64,000 nt of DNA from Methanolobus sediminis (GCF_031312595.1 NZ_CP133592.1:1860001-1924000), one strand, 5' to 3'; shown: positions 15,656 through 23,969, counted from the first letter of the stretch. Notes: generated from the sequence alone by a model not told the origin. Translations and numbers: made by a program.

Positions 15656-16720
15656 ATGGATGAAAAAGACTTTGCACTATATCCTTACATTTCCGGGGCA
15701 TCAGCACATGTAAAAAACCTCGGAATATCCCTTGATCGCCTGGTTACTTCCAGAGCCATGGAATCTGCACGAATCCGTGGAAAAGAACGTGTTATGCAGG
15801 CGATCGAAGGTGAGCTGTTCAAGCCTTCTCTTTCTGTATCAGATGAACAGAAGATATTGCTGGAACTGCTTTCCTACCCATTTTCAAGAATACTTGTTTC
15901 ATGTATCGATGATCCTTTTCTGATTCGCAGGTACTGTCTTGCAGAGGCTGTTGCCTCATACAAACTCCTGAAGACAATGAACCTTGATTTCCTTGAGGAG
16001 TTTGCATCTGATTTTTCTGTGTATCCTGATACAAGTGATTCTGGATTTAAGCTGCATTTTACCTCATACATTAGAATGGCAAGTTCCCTAAAAGCAATTG
16101 AATGGAAACTTGTTAATCGCAAGCTTCATCATGGAAACGTGAACGTTTCAAAAGAAGAGTTCTCCCGTCTTTTACAGGAACTTATCAAGGAACGTGTTGA
16201 ACACAATCTGCCCATGCCTGTGAATGAAGAACTTGTACAGTCATGTGAGCCTTATCTTGCAGATATCCGGGAGTTGCTTGAGGAACGAAAGAGCACTTTT
16301 GGTGATTCGGAATTTGAATCAGTTGAAACTGATCTTTTCCCTCCGTGTATTACACAAGCTATAGCTAATACTCAGGCAGGTGTGAACCTTGCTCATTCCA
16401 TGAGATTTGCCATGACTGCATTCCTGCTAACTATAGGTATGACCGTTGATGACATTATGAATCTCTTTACTGCATCGCCTGATTTTGATATCGAAAAGGC
16501 CAGGTATCAGATCGAGCATATTGCTGGTTCTTCAGGTACTCACTACAAGCCACCATCTTGCTCAACAATGCAGACTTATGGTAATTGCTATGCTCCTGAT
16601 GAAATGTGCAAGAAAATAAGCCATCCTCTCAATTATTACAGCCGCAAGGTCTGGTTCAGGAAAAGAGATACTCAAAAGGCTGCTGGGAATAATGCTCCTG
16701 AAAAGAGTCCGGATGAGTGA
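15656..16720 (+). CDS. priL: DNA primase large subunit PriL
   Basis: 354 residues. The C-terminal domain carries the four cysteines that hold the [4Fe-4S] cluster: FPPC, PPSCSTMQTYGNC and DEMCKK, with HPLNYYSRK after. Helical N-terminal domain as expected. PriL works with the catalytic subunit PriS (not in this window) to make primers. The gene starts three bases after pcn, so the clamp and primase subunit are co-expressed. A hairpin plus T tract follows at 16755-16787. Confidence 0.95.
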   Translation: MDEKDFALYPYISGASAHVKNLGISLDRLVTSRAMESARIRGKERVMQAIEGELFKPSLSVSDEQKILLELLSYPFSRILVSCIDDPFLIRRYCLAEAVASYKLLKTMNLDFLEEFASDFSVYPDTSDSGFKLHFTSYIRMASSLKAIEWKLVNRKLHHGNVNVSKEEFSRLLQELIKERVEHNLPMPVNEELVQSCEPYLADIRELLEERKSTFGDSEFESVETDLFPPCITQAIANTQAGVNLAHSMRFAMTAFLLTIGMTVDDIMNLFTASPDFDIEKARYQIEHIAGSSGTHYKPPSCSTMQTYGNCYAPDEMCKKISHPLNYYSRKVWFRKRDTQKAAGNNAPEKSPDE

Positions 16721-16754
16721 AAGTTAGTATTCGGTTTTTAAAAAAGAATAATAA

Positions 16755-16787
16755 GGACATAATTTGTCCCATTAATTATTTTTTTAA
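16755..16787. terminator. Hairpin and T tract after priL
   Basis: GGACA-taatt-TGTCC (16755-16769) forms a perfect short hairpin, followed by an AT-rich stretch with seven consecutive T (16779-16785). On the minus strand it is followed by T-rich sequence too, so it may serve both directions, including the former minus-strand PEF-CTERM gene. Confidence 0.55.
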
Positions 16788-16879
16788 CAGTCCTTTCTGC
16801 GCTGCATGAAGAATGCAAGTCCGATAATTGCTGCGACAGGGATTGCAATTGTTGGGAACTCAGGGATTTCTACAGAGCC
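16784..16879 (-). pseudogene. Remnant: C-terminal PEF-CTERM sorting tail
   Basis: The minus strand encodes GSVEIPEFPTIAIPVAAIIG continuing LAFFMQRRKDC and stop. This is a complete PEF-CTERM tail: PEF motif, hydrophobic helix, and a basic cluster at the end. Such tails are cut by an archaeosortase (PEF-specific type) in methanogens. Upstream in this frame the sequence loses character within about seven codons and reaches a TGA at about 16932, with no start codon, so only the tail of a once larger secreted protein remains. It abuts a plus-strand remnant of an unrelated gene. Confidence 0.75.
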
Positions 16880-17126
16880 AAAATGTGATGTACTCTTCAA
16901 TGTGCTGTACCAGATGGGAATTCATCCGAATATGGAAACTTTCACACTTGGAAGAACTGAGGCATATGAAACACTTGATGAAGCAGTTGACAACCTGTCA
17001 AGCCATTTTTCACTTAAGAATGATGATCAAAAGAAGATACTGGAACAATATCTGGAAAAGACTCTTCAAAAAGAAAATGGGAACTATATTTACGATGCCT
17101 GCTCAAAGCGTGTAAAAATATGGTGA
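16880..17126 (+). pseudogene. Remnant: C-terminal part of a probable SAM methyltransferase
   Basis: From about 16884 the plus strand reads CDVLFNVLYQMGIHPNMETF and on through ETLDEAVDNLSSHFSLKND to CSKRVKIW and stop. This looks like the C-terminal third of a methanogen class I SAM-dependent methyltransferase that has lost its cofactor-binding N-terminal domain. The open frame that begins at 16806 is an artefact: its first 25 codons are the complement of the PEF-CTERM tail. The methyltransferase identity is a by-eye resemblance; that the gene is truncated is clearer than what it was. Confidence 0.5.
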
Positions 17127-17153
17127 AATACTCAGGATAAATGAGATGATTTA

Positions 17154-17666
17154 TCAGGAGTCAGACTCAGGCATAACTTCACTCATTATCTTTTTTACAA
17201 CCCCCATCACTTTATCGTTTCGGGAAACGTTTATAGTATAGTCCGCAAAAGACATGTAAAGCCCTGTCCTCTCTTCATAAAGACCACGAAGACCTTTTTC
17301 CTTAAGGCCTACTACGCCGCGGGTTGCAAGATTTGACAGGCGGTAAACAATTGTTCCAAAAGGAACATCAAGATAAACAATAACGGAGTGCCCTTTCAGG
17401 AAATTCATTGCTTTTTCTGAGTAGACAACACTCCCACCAGTAGCAATGATACAATTATCCTTCAGCTCCATGTTGATGATACTCTGTTCCTCGGCTTTCA
17501 GCAATGCTATGTCCCCCAGGTCATTAACTATATCCTGCAAATCTTTTCCGGAGTTATCGATAACTAATTTATCCGTATCGATAAACTCATAGCCAAGTAA
17601 GGAAGCAAGTTTCATTCCCGCAGAACTTTTCCCTGCGCCCGGCATGCCGATGAGAGTTATAATCAT
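17154..17666 (-). CDS. Shikimate-kinase-like P-loop kinase
   Basis: 170 residues with Walker A GMPGAGKS (7-14), DTD at about 31-33, TGGS in place of the GGG of shikimate kinase, and an ATRGV/YEERTGLYMSFAD lid region resembling the AroK lid. The substrate-binding FR-x2-E motif of AroK is replaced (GDIALLKAEEQ has no Arg), so shikimate may not be the substrate. Archaea generally use an unrelated GHMP-type shikimate kinase. It is probably a small-metabolite kinase of the AroK/gluconate kinase superfamily. It lies 44 bases downstream of the UPF0210 gene on the same strand. Confidence 0.65.
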   Translation of the reverse strand: MIITLIGMPGAGKSSAGMKLASLLGYEFIDTDKLVIDNSGKDLQDIVNDLGDIALLKAEEQSIINMELKDNCIIATGGSVVYSEKAMNFLKGHSVIVYLDVPFGTIVYRLSNLATRGVVGLKEKGLRGLYEERTGLYMSFADYTINVSRNDKVMGVVKKIMSEVMPESDS

Positions 17667-17710
17667 ATTATCATCACGTATCTTTGAACAAAAAATAATG
17701 GACGGTTTGA

Positions 17711-19072
17711 TCAGTTAGTAAGCGATTGTATAGGTGCAGGAATGCGTCCGCCTCTTGAAATGAACTGTTCGGAACTGAAATTATGCACTGGCATTACCGG
17801 TGCGCTTCCAAGCAGGCCACCGAATTCTATCATGTCACCGACCTTTGTGCCCGGAGCTGGGATTACCCTGACAGCAGTTGTCTTTTTATTGATCATACCG
17901 ATAGCCATTTCATCTGCAATAATAGCGGATATGGTGGAGGATGAAGTATCTCCAGGAACTGCTATCATATCAAGACCAACAGAACATACACTTGTCATAG
18001 CCTCCAGCTTGTCCAATGTAAGAGAACCTCGCTGAACAGCTCTGATCATATCCGCATCCTCACTGACTGGAATGAAAGCACCACTCAGGCCACCAACAGA
18101 CGAAGATGCCATAGCTCCTCCTTTTTTAACAGCATCATTCAAAAGTGCCAGTGCAGCAGTCGTACCGTGTGTACCACAGCTTTCCAGACCCATGGCCTCA
18201 AGGATGGCGGCAACACTATCACCTATAGCAGGAGTCGGGGCAAGAGATAGGTCAAGCACACCAAACTGGACATTGAGCCTGCGGGCAGCTTCACGTCCCA
18301 CCATTTCACCCATTCTGGTGATCTTAAAAGCAGTCTTTTTGATGCACTCTGAAATGTCACCCAATGTAGGGTCTTGAAGAGAGCGCACAGTGGAATTGAC
18401 GACTCCGGGACCGCTCACACCGACATTGATTACACAATCCGGTTCACCAACACCGTGGAAAGCACCTGCCATGAATGGATTATCTTCCGGTGCATTTGCA
18501 AATACCACAAGTTTCGCGCAACCAATACCGGCATTATCTTTTGTCAGCTCTGCAGTTTCTTTGATGACTTTACCCATCAGGGCAACAGCATCCATATTAA
18601 TACCTGCTTTAGTAGTTGCTACATTCACAGAGGAACATACTTTATTAGTATTAGCAAGAGCTCGTGGGATAGAGTTGATAAGATTAAGGTCACCAGGAGT
18701 CATACCTTTCTGAACAAGTGCACTGAAACCTCCGATGAAGTCAACACCAGCATCCTCAGCCGCCCGGTCAAGAGTCCGGGCAACTGATGTCAGATCAGTA
18801 GTATCGCAACTCTCTGCGACAATAGCTATTGGTGTTACTGAAATACGTTTGTTAATAATAGGAATGCCGTAAAGGTTCTGGATATCATTGGTGGTCTTTA
18901 CAAGATCCTTTGCGTAATGCATTATCCGGTTATAAACATTCTCATTGAAAATATCGATATCAGGATGACTGCAGCCGCGAAGACTGATACCCATGGTGAC
19001 TGTCCTTATGTCAAGATTCTCACTACTTACCATTTTTATTGTTTCAAGGATCTCTTCAGGATGGATTAACAT
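17711..19072 (-). CDS. UPF0210 / DUF711 (PFL family) protein
   Basis: 453 residues matching the UPF0210 family. It opens with [15 protein letters not shown] and has [17 protein letters not shown], then a Gly-rich core ([66 protein letters not shown]). The fold relates to glycyl-radical/PFL-like barrels but no glycyl radical motif is evident. Its biochemical role is not established. The ACT-domain gene that usually accompanies it lies nine bases upstream, suggesting amino-acid-responsive regulation. Confidence 0.88.
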   Translation of the reverse strand: MLIHPEEILETIKMVSSENLDIRTVTMGISLRGCSHPDIDIFNENVYNRIMHYAKDLVKTTNDIQNLYGIPIINKRISVTPIAIVAESCDTTDLTSVARTLDRAAEDAGVDFIGGFSALVQKGMTPGDLNLINSIPRALANTNKVCSSVNVATTKAGINMDAVALMGKVIKETAELTKDNAGIGCAKLVVFANAPEDNPFMAGAFHGVGEPDCVINVGVSGPGVVNSTVRSLQDPTLGDISECIKKTAFKITRMGEMVGREAARRLNVQFGVLDLSLAPTPAIGDSVAAILEAMGLESCGTHGTTAALALLNDAVKKGGAMASSSVGGLSGAFIPVSEDADMIRAVQRGSLTLDKLEAMTSVCSVGLDMIAVPGDTSSSTISAIIADEMAIGMINKKTTAVRVIPAPGTKVGDMIEFGGLLGSAPVMPVHNFSSEQFISRGGRIPAPIQSLTN

Positions 19073-19081
19073 GGAAGCACC

Positions 19082-19360
19082 TCAGATCCTGTGCATAAAA
19101 CGGAAAGCATCTTCATGCTGAACCTTAACTTCCACACCCAGGGCAGTGCCTTTTTCAGACATTGCCTGCTGGAAAGCTGAAAGGTCAAAGTTCTCTTCGG
19201 TTATTTGCGCTAACATAATCATGGTGAACAGGTCATCCATAATTGTCTGGCTTATGTCAACTATATTGACATTGTACTCTGCCATAGTCTGCGTGATACC
19301 CGCAACGATACCAACTTTATCGATACCAATAACAGTAATTATAAAACGACTGGATGACAT
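19082..19360 (-). CDS. ACT-domain protein (UPF0237)
   Basis: 92 residues forming one ACT domain: FIITVIGIDKVGIVAGITQTMAE is the ligand-binding first strand and helix, then VNIVDISQTIMDDLFTMIML. ACT domains bind amino acids and regulate partner enzymes. This family is regularly next to UPF0210, as here, with nine bases between, so it is likely the regulatory subunit. Confidence 0.88.
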   Translation of the reverse strand: MSSSRFIITVIGIDKVGIVAGITQTMAEYNVNIVDISQTIMDDLFTMIMLAQITEENFDLSAFQQAMSEKGTALGVEVKVQHEDAFRFMHRI

Positions 19361-19819
19361 GAATTTTCCTTCTATATATGGTTTTTTGAATGGAGTTTAA
19401 AGTGATTGACTAATTATAAAGTAGCATAATATATGAAATGCTATTTTGACTTTGCCGGTGAAAAAACATCGCCTGAAAAAAGTACAATATTAATTCAATG
19501 AAAAAGTATATTTGCCAGTGGCTAAATCTTCTTTAATTACTATAACAAATAAAAATCATCCTGAGCGCTTTGCCAGCTTTGTACAAACAAAAGTTAGTCA
19601 AATACAGACATGATGGAAAATTTTGAGTGATGCAGGCACATAATATTCCCAAAAAGAATATATTTTCTTAAATATATAATAGCCTACGTAAAAGTCAGAT
19701 AACCCCTGAAAACGCTTTTGAGCAGGTAACAAAGTTTATATACAAATTTCATCATGATTATTATGATGATGGTTTGAACGGCTAAGTTCATCAGATGATT
19801 CAAACAATCAGGAGATACA
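19361..19819. other. 459-bp divergent intergenic region
   Basis: No coding frame is convincing. It holds the promoter of the UPF0237-UPF0210 operon on the minus strand, AT-rich TATA-like stretches (for example near 19670-19682), a short inverted repeat around AATATTC/GAATATA near 19645-19662, and the promoter and leader of the 19820 gene. There is a TATA box TTTATATAC at 19735-19743. Confidence 0.5.
19735..19743 (+). promoter_or_regulatory. TATA box for the DUF5371-like/pilin locus
   Basis: TTTATATAC lies about 80 bases before the ATG at 19820. The predicted leader starts near 19766 and contains a hairpin GTTTGAA (19772-19778) with TTCAAAC (19799-19805), ending six bases before the GGAG ribosome site. 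Confidence 0.55.
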
Positions 19820-20026
19820 ATGGTTAAAATTGTACACGCACAAACTGTACTCACGGAAGATGAACTGGCGGCTTTAAAGAAGAAATGTAATGAGTCGTCA
19901 ACAAAAGAAGCCTTGAGTATGGCGGTGCAACATTATCTCGAGTGCGAATACACCGACCTCGATGATAAAATGTGGACCAAGAAACTTGAAAAAGTAGTCC
20001 AGAAAAAAAAGCAGAAAAAAGTATAG
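19820..20026 (+). CDS. Small conserved methanogen protein (DUF5371-like)
   Basis: 68 residues, highly charged: MVKIVHAQTVLTEDELAALK, then SSTKEALSMAVQHYLECEY and a Lys-rich end with KKLEKVVQKKKQKKV. The short strand followed by two helices recalls ribbon-helix-helix-type small DNA-binding proteins, and methanogen genomes encode close relatives often grouped as DUF5371 (from memory). Ribosome site GGAG is seven bases upstream. The pilin gene follows 26 bases later, so they may share a transcript. Confidence 0.6.
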   Translation: MVKIVHAQTVLTEDELAALKKKCNESSTKEALSMAVQHYLECEYTDLDDKMWTKKLEKVVQKKKQKKV

Positions 20027-20052
20027 ATTTCTGAACAAGAGAGGAACAACTA

Positions 20053-20538
20053 ATGAGCAAAGCAAACCAATTCTTAAATGAGGATGCAGTATCCCCGGTC
20101 ATCGGTGTTATCCTGATGGTCGCAATCACTGTAATCCTTGCTGCAGTTATTGCAGCATTCGTATTCGGCATGGGACCACCAGAACAGGCACCACAGGCAA
20201 GTATTAGAGCAAGTGCAACTGAAGTAACGGTAGGAGCTAATGATTATTCAATCGTTCAGCTTGAACATCAGGGCGGAGACGAAGTTACACTTACAACATC
20301 AGCTACCAAGTTTAGTGTTGGTGGAACAGGAGCAATATATGGCGACGTGCAGGACTACTTCACTGCAGGAGACCGTCTCTACATTGGGACATATGGTAAC
20401 GGCACTTATACAGTTGCAAACACAACAGCTGGTACAAACGCTGCCGCAAACATTGGCAATTCAACCGAGACTGTTGATATAACCATCATTGATGTCGGAA
20501 GCCAGCAGATGATTGCTGACCTGAGCGTCAGGTTCTAA
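20053..20538 (+). CDS. Archaeal type IV pilin-like protein
   Basis: 161 residues. The N-terminus MSKANQFLNEDAVSPVIGV is a class III signal peptide, probably cut by PibD just before VSPVIGV, followed by a long hydrophobic helix (residues about 13-38) that builds the filament core. The rest is Thr/Gly/Asn-rich beta structure with several N-x-S/T sites (for example NGT, NTT, NST) that the AglB pathway in this window could glycosylate. It is an adhesion-type pilin rather than an archaellin judging by the VSPVIG signature. AGAGG precedes the ATG. A strong terminator follows. Confidence 0.85.
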   Translation: MSKANQFLNEDAVSPVIGVILMVAITVILAAVIAAFVFGMGPPEQAPQASIRASATEVTVGANDYSIVQLEHQGGDEVTLTTSATKFSVGGTGAIYGDVQDYFTAGDRLYIGTYGNGTYTVANTTAGTNAAANIGNSTETVDITIIDVGSQQMIADLSVRF

Positions 20539-20550
20539 ACACAAACTTAA

Positions 20551-20580
20551 TGACGCATCTTGCGTCATCTTTTTTATTTT
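20551..20580 (+). terminator. Hairpin terminator after the pilin gene
   Basis: TGACGCA-tct-TGCGTCA (20551-20567) is a perfect seven-pair hairpin directly followed by a T-rich tract. It lies 12 bases after the pilin stop codon. Confidence 0.8.
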
Positions 20581-20662
20581 TTGATTTTGCAACCATATAT
20601 AGATAATTATATATACTTTCTAAATCACACGTCATTGTAAATAATTATATTCAGGATGTGGT

Positions 20663-21205
20663 ATGTTGGACTATGAATCATCATTAAAGAATTCATGGAA
20701 TGTGGTTAAAGAAAACATTGTTACATTTATTGTTGGTCTTTTGATAACTGTAATTGGATCTGTTTTTATTGTTACTATGGCACCTCTGTTTTATGGATTT
20801 ACCTCGATGGCTGTAAAGGGTGCAAGAGGAGGAGCAATAGAAATTGGCGATGTCTTTGAAGGATTCAAAAAGGATAATATAATCAGAAGCTGGACATTTA
20901 TGATCATATATCTGGTTATTGCAGGAGTGCTTGGAGAGATAGCATCAATACTCAGCACCATAGTAGGAATACTCTTCATGTTTTCAATGCCATTGCTTGC
21001 TATAAAAGGGACAAACAGTGGAATTGAAGCAATTACAGAAAGTGTCGAAATTGTGAAAGCTGCCCCGGTAGAAAGTATTATTGTTTATGTTATAACGCTC
21101 GTACTCAACGTGATCGGCATTTTACTTCTTGGAATAGGAGTACTTATTACTGCACCTATAAGCGCAGTATTCCTGGTTTATGCAACCTTAGAGATGGCAG
21201 AGTAA
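20663..21205 (+). CDS. Multi-pass membrane protein, DUF4013-like
   Basis: 180 residues, with about five hydrophobic helices and short loops rich in Gly (FVEG-like GDVFEGFKK, GTNSGIEAITESVEIVKAAP). The repeated helix-loop pattern with amphipathic SVEIVK segments resembles the DUF4013/glycerophosphodiesterase-membrane-domain group common in methanogens. Function is unknown. Ribosome site AGGATG precedes the ATG. It has its own AT-rich upstream region (20590-20650), and it converges with the large coiled-coil gene at a shared terminator. Confidence 0.6.
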   Translation: MLDYESSLKNSWNVVKENIVTFIVGLLITVIGSVFIVTMAPLFYGFTSMAVKGARGGAIEIGDVFEGFKKDNIIRSWTFMIIYLVIAGVLGEIASILSTIVGILFMFSMPLLAIKGTNSGIEAITESVEIVKAAPVESIIVYVITLVLNVIGILLLGIGVLITAPISAVFLVYATLEMAE

Positions 21206-21251
21206 TATAGTAATTAAAAATAGTATGATCAAAATTGATCAAATAAAATAA

Positions 21252-21287
21252 GTTGTAGTAAAATACTACAACATATTCTTTTTTATA
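21252..21287. terminator. Bidirectional hairpin terminator
   Basis: GTTGTAGTA-aaa-TACTACAAC (21252-21272) is a perfect nine-pair hairpin followed by a T run on the plus strand and preceded by A-rich sequence for the minus strand. It sits between two convergent genes. Confidence 0.75.
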
Positions 21288-21305
21288 CGGATATACAAAA
21301 AATAG

Positions 21306-23969
21306 TTATATTCCGTATATCTCAGAACCTTTCTTAACTTTCTCGATATCCCTTTCTATTACAGAAAGTCTGTTCTTATCAACTTTCATACCTGCAAGGC
21401 TTTCGATGAACCAGATAGATTTTACATGGTCATCGGGAGTGAGCTTCCAGTCAGGTTTCTCCATATAGAAATCGATACCTTCGGCATAATGAAGAAGCTC
21501 CATCCTTACTTTCTCAGTGATCCAGCCAAGCTCTTCATAATACGACAATATATCAGGAAGGTTGTTGCGACCAACAAGTTCCATCAAAAACTCAAGCCAC
21601 TCCATACAGAGCTTCATGTTACTGGAATTTTTAACGATATTGGAAAGGTGAACATTCTGTCCGAATCCCTTATAACTTCTTGCACCAAGTTTCTTTAATT
21701 CACTTTCCATATATTCTGTGAGTGAATCGATCTTTTCCAGAACAGCAGTATTTTTCTGCTCGGATTCTTCCCTGAATTCCTGGAACTCTGAAGATACCTT
21801 TCCAAGATTATCAACCATTGATGATATCGAACGTGAAAATTCTTTTGATGTAGATCTTGATTCTTCCTGCATCTTTTCGATAAGCTCAACTCTTGGTCCA
21901 AATGAATCGATCTTAGATGACAATTCAGTCAGGATCGCAAATTTTGATTCGTTCTCCTGCAATGACTCATGCAACTGAGCAAGAAGGGCCATATAAGAAC
22001 CAACAAGTTCAGATATGTTCTCTTCTATTTGTGACATATTAGTTTTCATTGAAGCAGTATCAGAATTCAACATACCGATTGAAGAATCAAATTCAGAAAT
22101 CCTGGTTTCAACCTGTGAAACTTTACCGTCAACAAGATCAAAACGGGAATTGGTTTGGGAGAGAATATTTTCACTTGAATTTACAGCGGAAGCTACAGAT
22201 TCAGTAATCTCTGAGATTCGGTTTGAAAAATCTTCAACTTCAGAATGCATAGAGGAGAATTGAAGGTTCATATCATTCAGACTCGTTTTCAGTCCACCAA
22301 GGTCACCTTCAAGATTTTCAAACTTCTTATCAGTAGTTGACTTTATCTCCTTCAACTCTTTGGTGAACACCTTTTTTGAGAGTTCCATACCTGATGTGGA
22401 AGACGTCTTTTCCTGTACACTCATACTTTCAGACACATCTGAAACTTCATTTTCAATACAAGCTTCAACTTCAGGTTCTGTTTCTTCAGATAATGAATCT
22501 TGATTATGTTCCAATATAAATCGCTTATCAGATTTTGGCATATTATCAGGAAAAGAAGCCATTGTAAATGCACCAATTGAATCATCATTACCAAAATCAT
22601 CACTATCAAGTAGATATTCCTCTTTCATTTCCATAATTGGATTCTCAATAGGAGTTACCTGGCGTATAGAACTAACTGTCCCATCATCTTTATTTTCTAT
22701 GAAAGGATCCACGGATACTTTGGCATTTTCCTCAACAACCTTTTCGTTCTCAGCAAAAGGAGAAGAGAACGGACTAGAATCAACATTATTTTCCGAGGAT
22801 TCAAAGGGATTAGCATCAAATGGGGAAGCACTCGAAGTAATTTCCGGTTTTGATTCGGCAGTGTCTCTTAAAGACTCTGCAATATCCACTTCCCCCCGCA
22901 TGTCTTCCATCCGCTCAATAAGACTTTTGCCTTTAGTCAGATTTTTGAGGAAACCTCTTGTGATGCCAGAGATGCCTTCCAGGTTTTTCTTAAATGAACC
23001 CATATCAATTGGCAATTTAACAGGAAGCTTTTGTGAAGGTGTATTCTTTTCAAATGACCCTGCATCAGAAGCAACTTGATCACCAAATGGATTTTGAGAC
23101 TGAAAAACTCCAGGAGTTGGTTCAAAAGGATTGGATGCTACCGGGCTGCCGGCTGAAGCAAAAGGATCAGCTGGAGGAACAGCACCAGGACTAGATGCGA
23201 AGGGATTAGATTCTACCGGACCACCAGCGGAAGAAAAAAGATTGCCAGGTGGAACATCCCTAGAAGTGGACTCAAAGGGATTGGATTCTACAGGGACACC
23301 TGCAGGAGCAAAAGGATCAGCAGATGGAACATTGACAGGAGTGGATTCAAAGGGATTGAATTCTACAGAACCAGCAGAGGGAAAGTGATCAGGCTTTGGA
23401 AACAGTGGAGTCTGTACCTGTGAAGCAAATGATTGGGACTGATTTGATTCAGGAACAAAAGGTAAGGATTCCCCTATTTCAGGAGAAGATAGTCCGGATG
23501 GTTCGTCTGAGTTGATAAAAGGTTCAAATAATGGAGGAGGTGATCTTTTCTTTGCAGGAATTTCCATAACAGGCGAGGATCCAGATGATTGGTCCAAAGG
23601 TGAGACTATATCTAACTCATCTGTATTTGGTGGTGAGTTCATAAATGGCGGCATCTCCAGGGGAGCTTCTTTTTCCTCTGAAAAAGGAGCATTTGGAGGA
23701 GTGCTACCTAATACCGAAAGGTCAGGAAGATCACCAAATGAAGGAAAAGCTGTTTGTAGTGCCCCTGCCTTTGTTGAGGATGGATTTTCCTCAGATACCT
23801 CTATTTTTGCCTCTTCCATTGGTATGTCGGCAAAAGCATTTGCCAGTATGTCGGGAATCGGTGGTGCAGATTTCTTTTTTTCGCCGGATGCGTTCACAGA
23901 AGATTGCTCATCTTCAACAGAAGACATAATCTCTGCTATCTTTTTATTCTCCCATGGAAGTTCACTCAT
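21306..23969 (-). CDS. Very large FlaC/D/E-like (ArlCDE) coiled-coil protein
   Basis: 887 residues from ATG 23969. Residues about 1-340 are low-complexity, acidic, Pro/Ser-rich, with four copies of a 25-residue repeat containing NPFES and DPF motifs (about residues 195-295). Residues about 560-770 form a long coiled coil (LEGDLGGLKTSLNDMNLQFS, SSKIDSFGPRVELIEKM). The last about 115 residues are a FlaD/E domain (WLEFLMELVGRNNLPDIL, YMEKPDWKLTPDDHVKSIW, IESLAGMKVDKNRL), closely like the C-terminus of the ArlCDE protein at 61825. ArlC/D/E proteins link the archaellum motor to the chemotaxis adaptor CheF. This paralogue is outside the arl operon and twice as long. It has no signal peptide; it probably acts at the cytoplasmic face. 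Confidence 0.75.
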   Translation of the reverse strand: MSELPWENKKIAEIMSSVEDEQSSVNASGEKKKSAPPIPDILANAFADIPMEEAKIEVSEENPSSTKAGALQTAFPSFGDLPDLSVLGSTPPNAPFSEEKEAPLEMPPFMNSPPNTDELDIVSPLDQSSGSSPVMEIPAKKRSPPPLFEPFINSDEPSGLSSPEIGESLPFVPESNQSQSFASQVQTPLFPKPDHFPSAGSVEFNPFESTPVNVPSADPFAPAGVPVESNPFESTSRDVPPGNLFSSAGGPVESNPFASSPGAVPPADPFASAGSPVASNPFEPTPGVFQSQNPFGDQVASDAGSFEKNTPSQKLPVKLPIDMGSFKKNLEGISGITRGFLKNLTKGKSLIERMEDMRGEVDIAESLRDTAESKPEITSSASPFDANPFESSENNVDSSPFSSPFAENEKVVEENAKVSVDPFIENKDDGTVSSIRQVTPIENPIMEMKEEYLLDSDDFGNDDSIGAFTMASFPDNMPKSDKRFILEHNQDSLSEETEPEVEACIENEVSDVSESMSVQEKTSSTSGMELSKKVFTKELKEIKSTTDKKFENLEGDLGGLKTSLNDMNLQFSSMHSEVEDFSNRISEITESVASAVNSSENILSQTNSRFDLVDGKVSQVETRISEFDSSIGMLNSDTASMKTNMSQIEENISELVGSYMALLAQLHESLQENESKFAILTELSSKIDSFGPRVELIEKMQEESRSTSKEFSRSISSMVDNLGKVSSEFQEFREESEQKNTAVLEKIDSLTEYMESELKKLGARSYKGFGQNVHLSNIVKNSSNMKLCMEWLEFLMELVGRNNLPDILSYYEELGWITEKVRMELLHYAEGIDFYMEKPDWKLTPDDHVKSIWFIESLAGMKVDKNRLSVIERDIEKVKKGSEIYGI
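23124..23357. repeat. 75-bp tandem repeat inside the large ArlCDE-like gene
   Basis: The NPF-coding nonamer (AAAGGGATT and variants on the plus strand) recurs at 23124, 23199, 23274 and 23349, exactly 75 bases apart. Each unit codes for 25 residues of the form NPFES-x6-P-x3-PF-x3-G-x-PVES. A fifth, shorter NPF copy (near 23084) lies off the register. Copy number could vary between strains. Confidence 0.85.

Noticed and set aside
14915-16720. Replication origin next to pcn-priL
   Set aside because: No cdc6/orc1 gene and no origin-box repeats were found around these replication genes.
16806-17126. 106-residue open frame as a single real gene
   Set aside because: Its first 25 codons are the complement of a PEF-CTERM tail and the rest is the end of another protein; there is no ribosome site at 16806. 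Treated as two remnants.
19750-19805. C/D box small RNA (ATGATGA-like motif)
   Set aside because: No paired D box (CTGA) at the right spacing; the stretch is better explained as the leader of the gene at 19820.
23124-23357. CRISPR array
   Set aside because: The 75-bp periodicity is a coding tandem repeat without alternating unique spacers; no other regular repeat-spacer pattern or cas gene was seen in the window.
23131-23388. 85-residue Gly/Ser-rich plus-strand frame over the repeats
   Set aside because: Simply the complement of the 75-bp repeats; its repetitive look comes from the real gene on the other strand.
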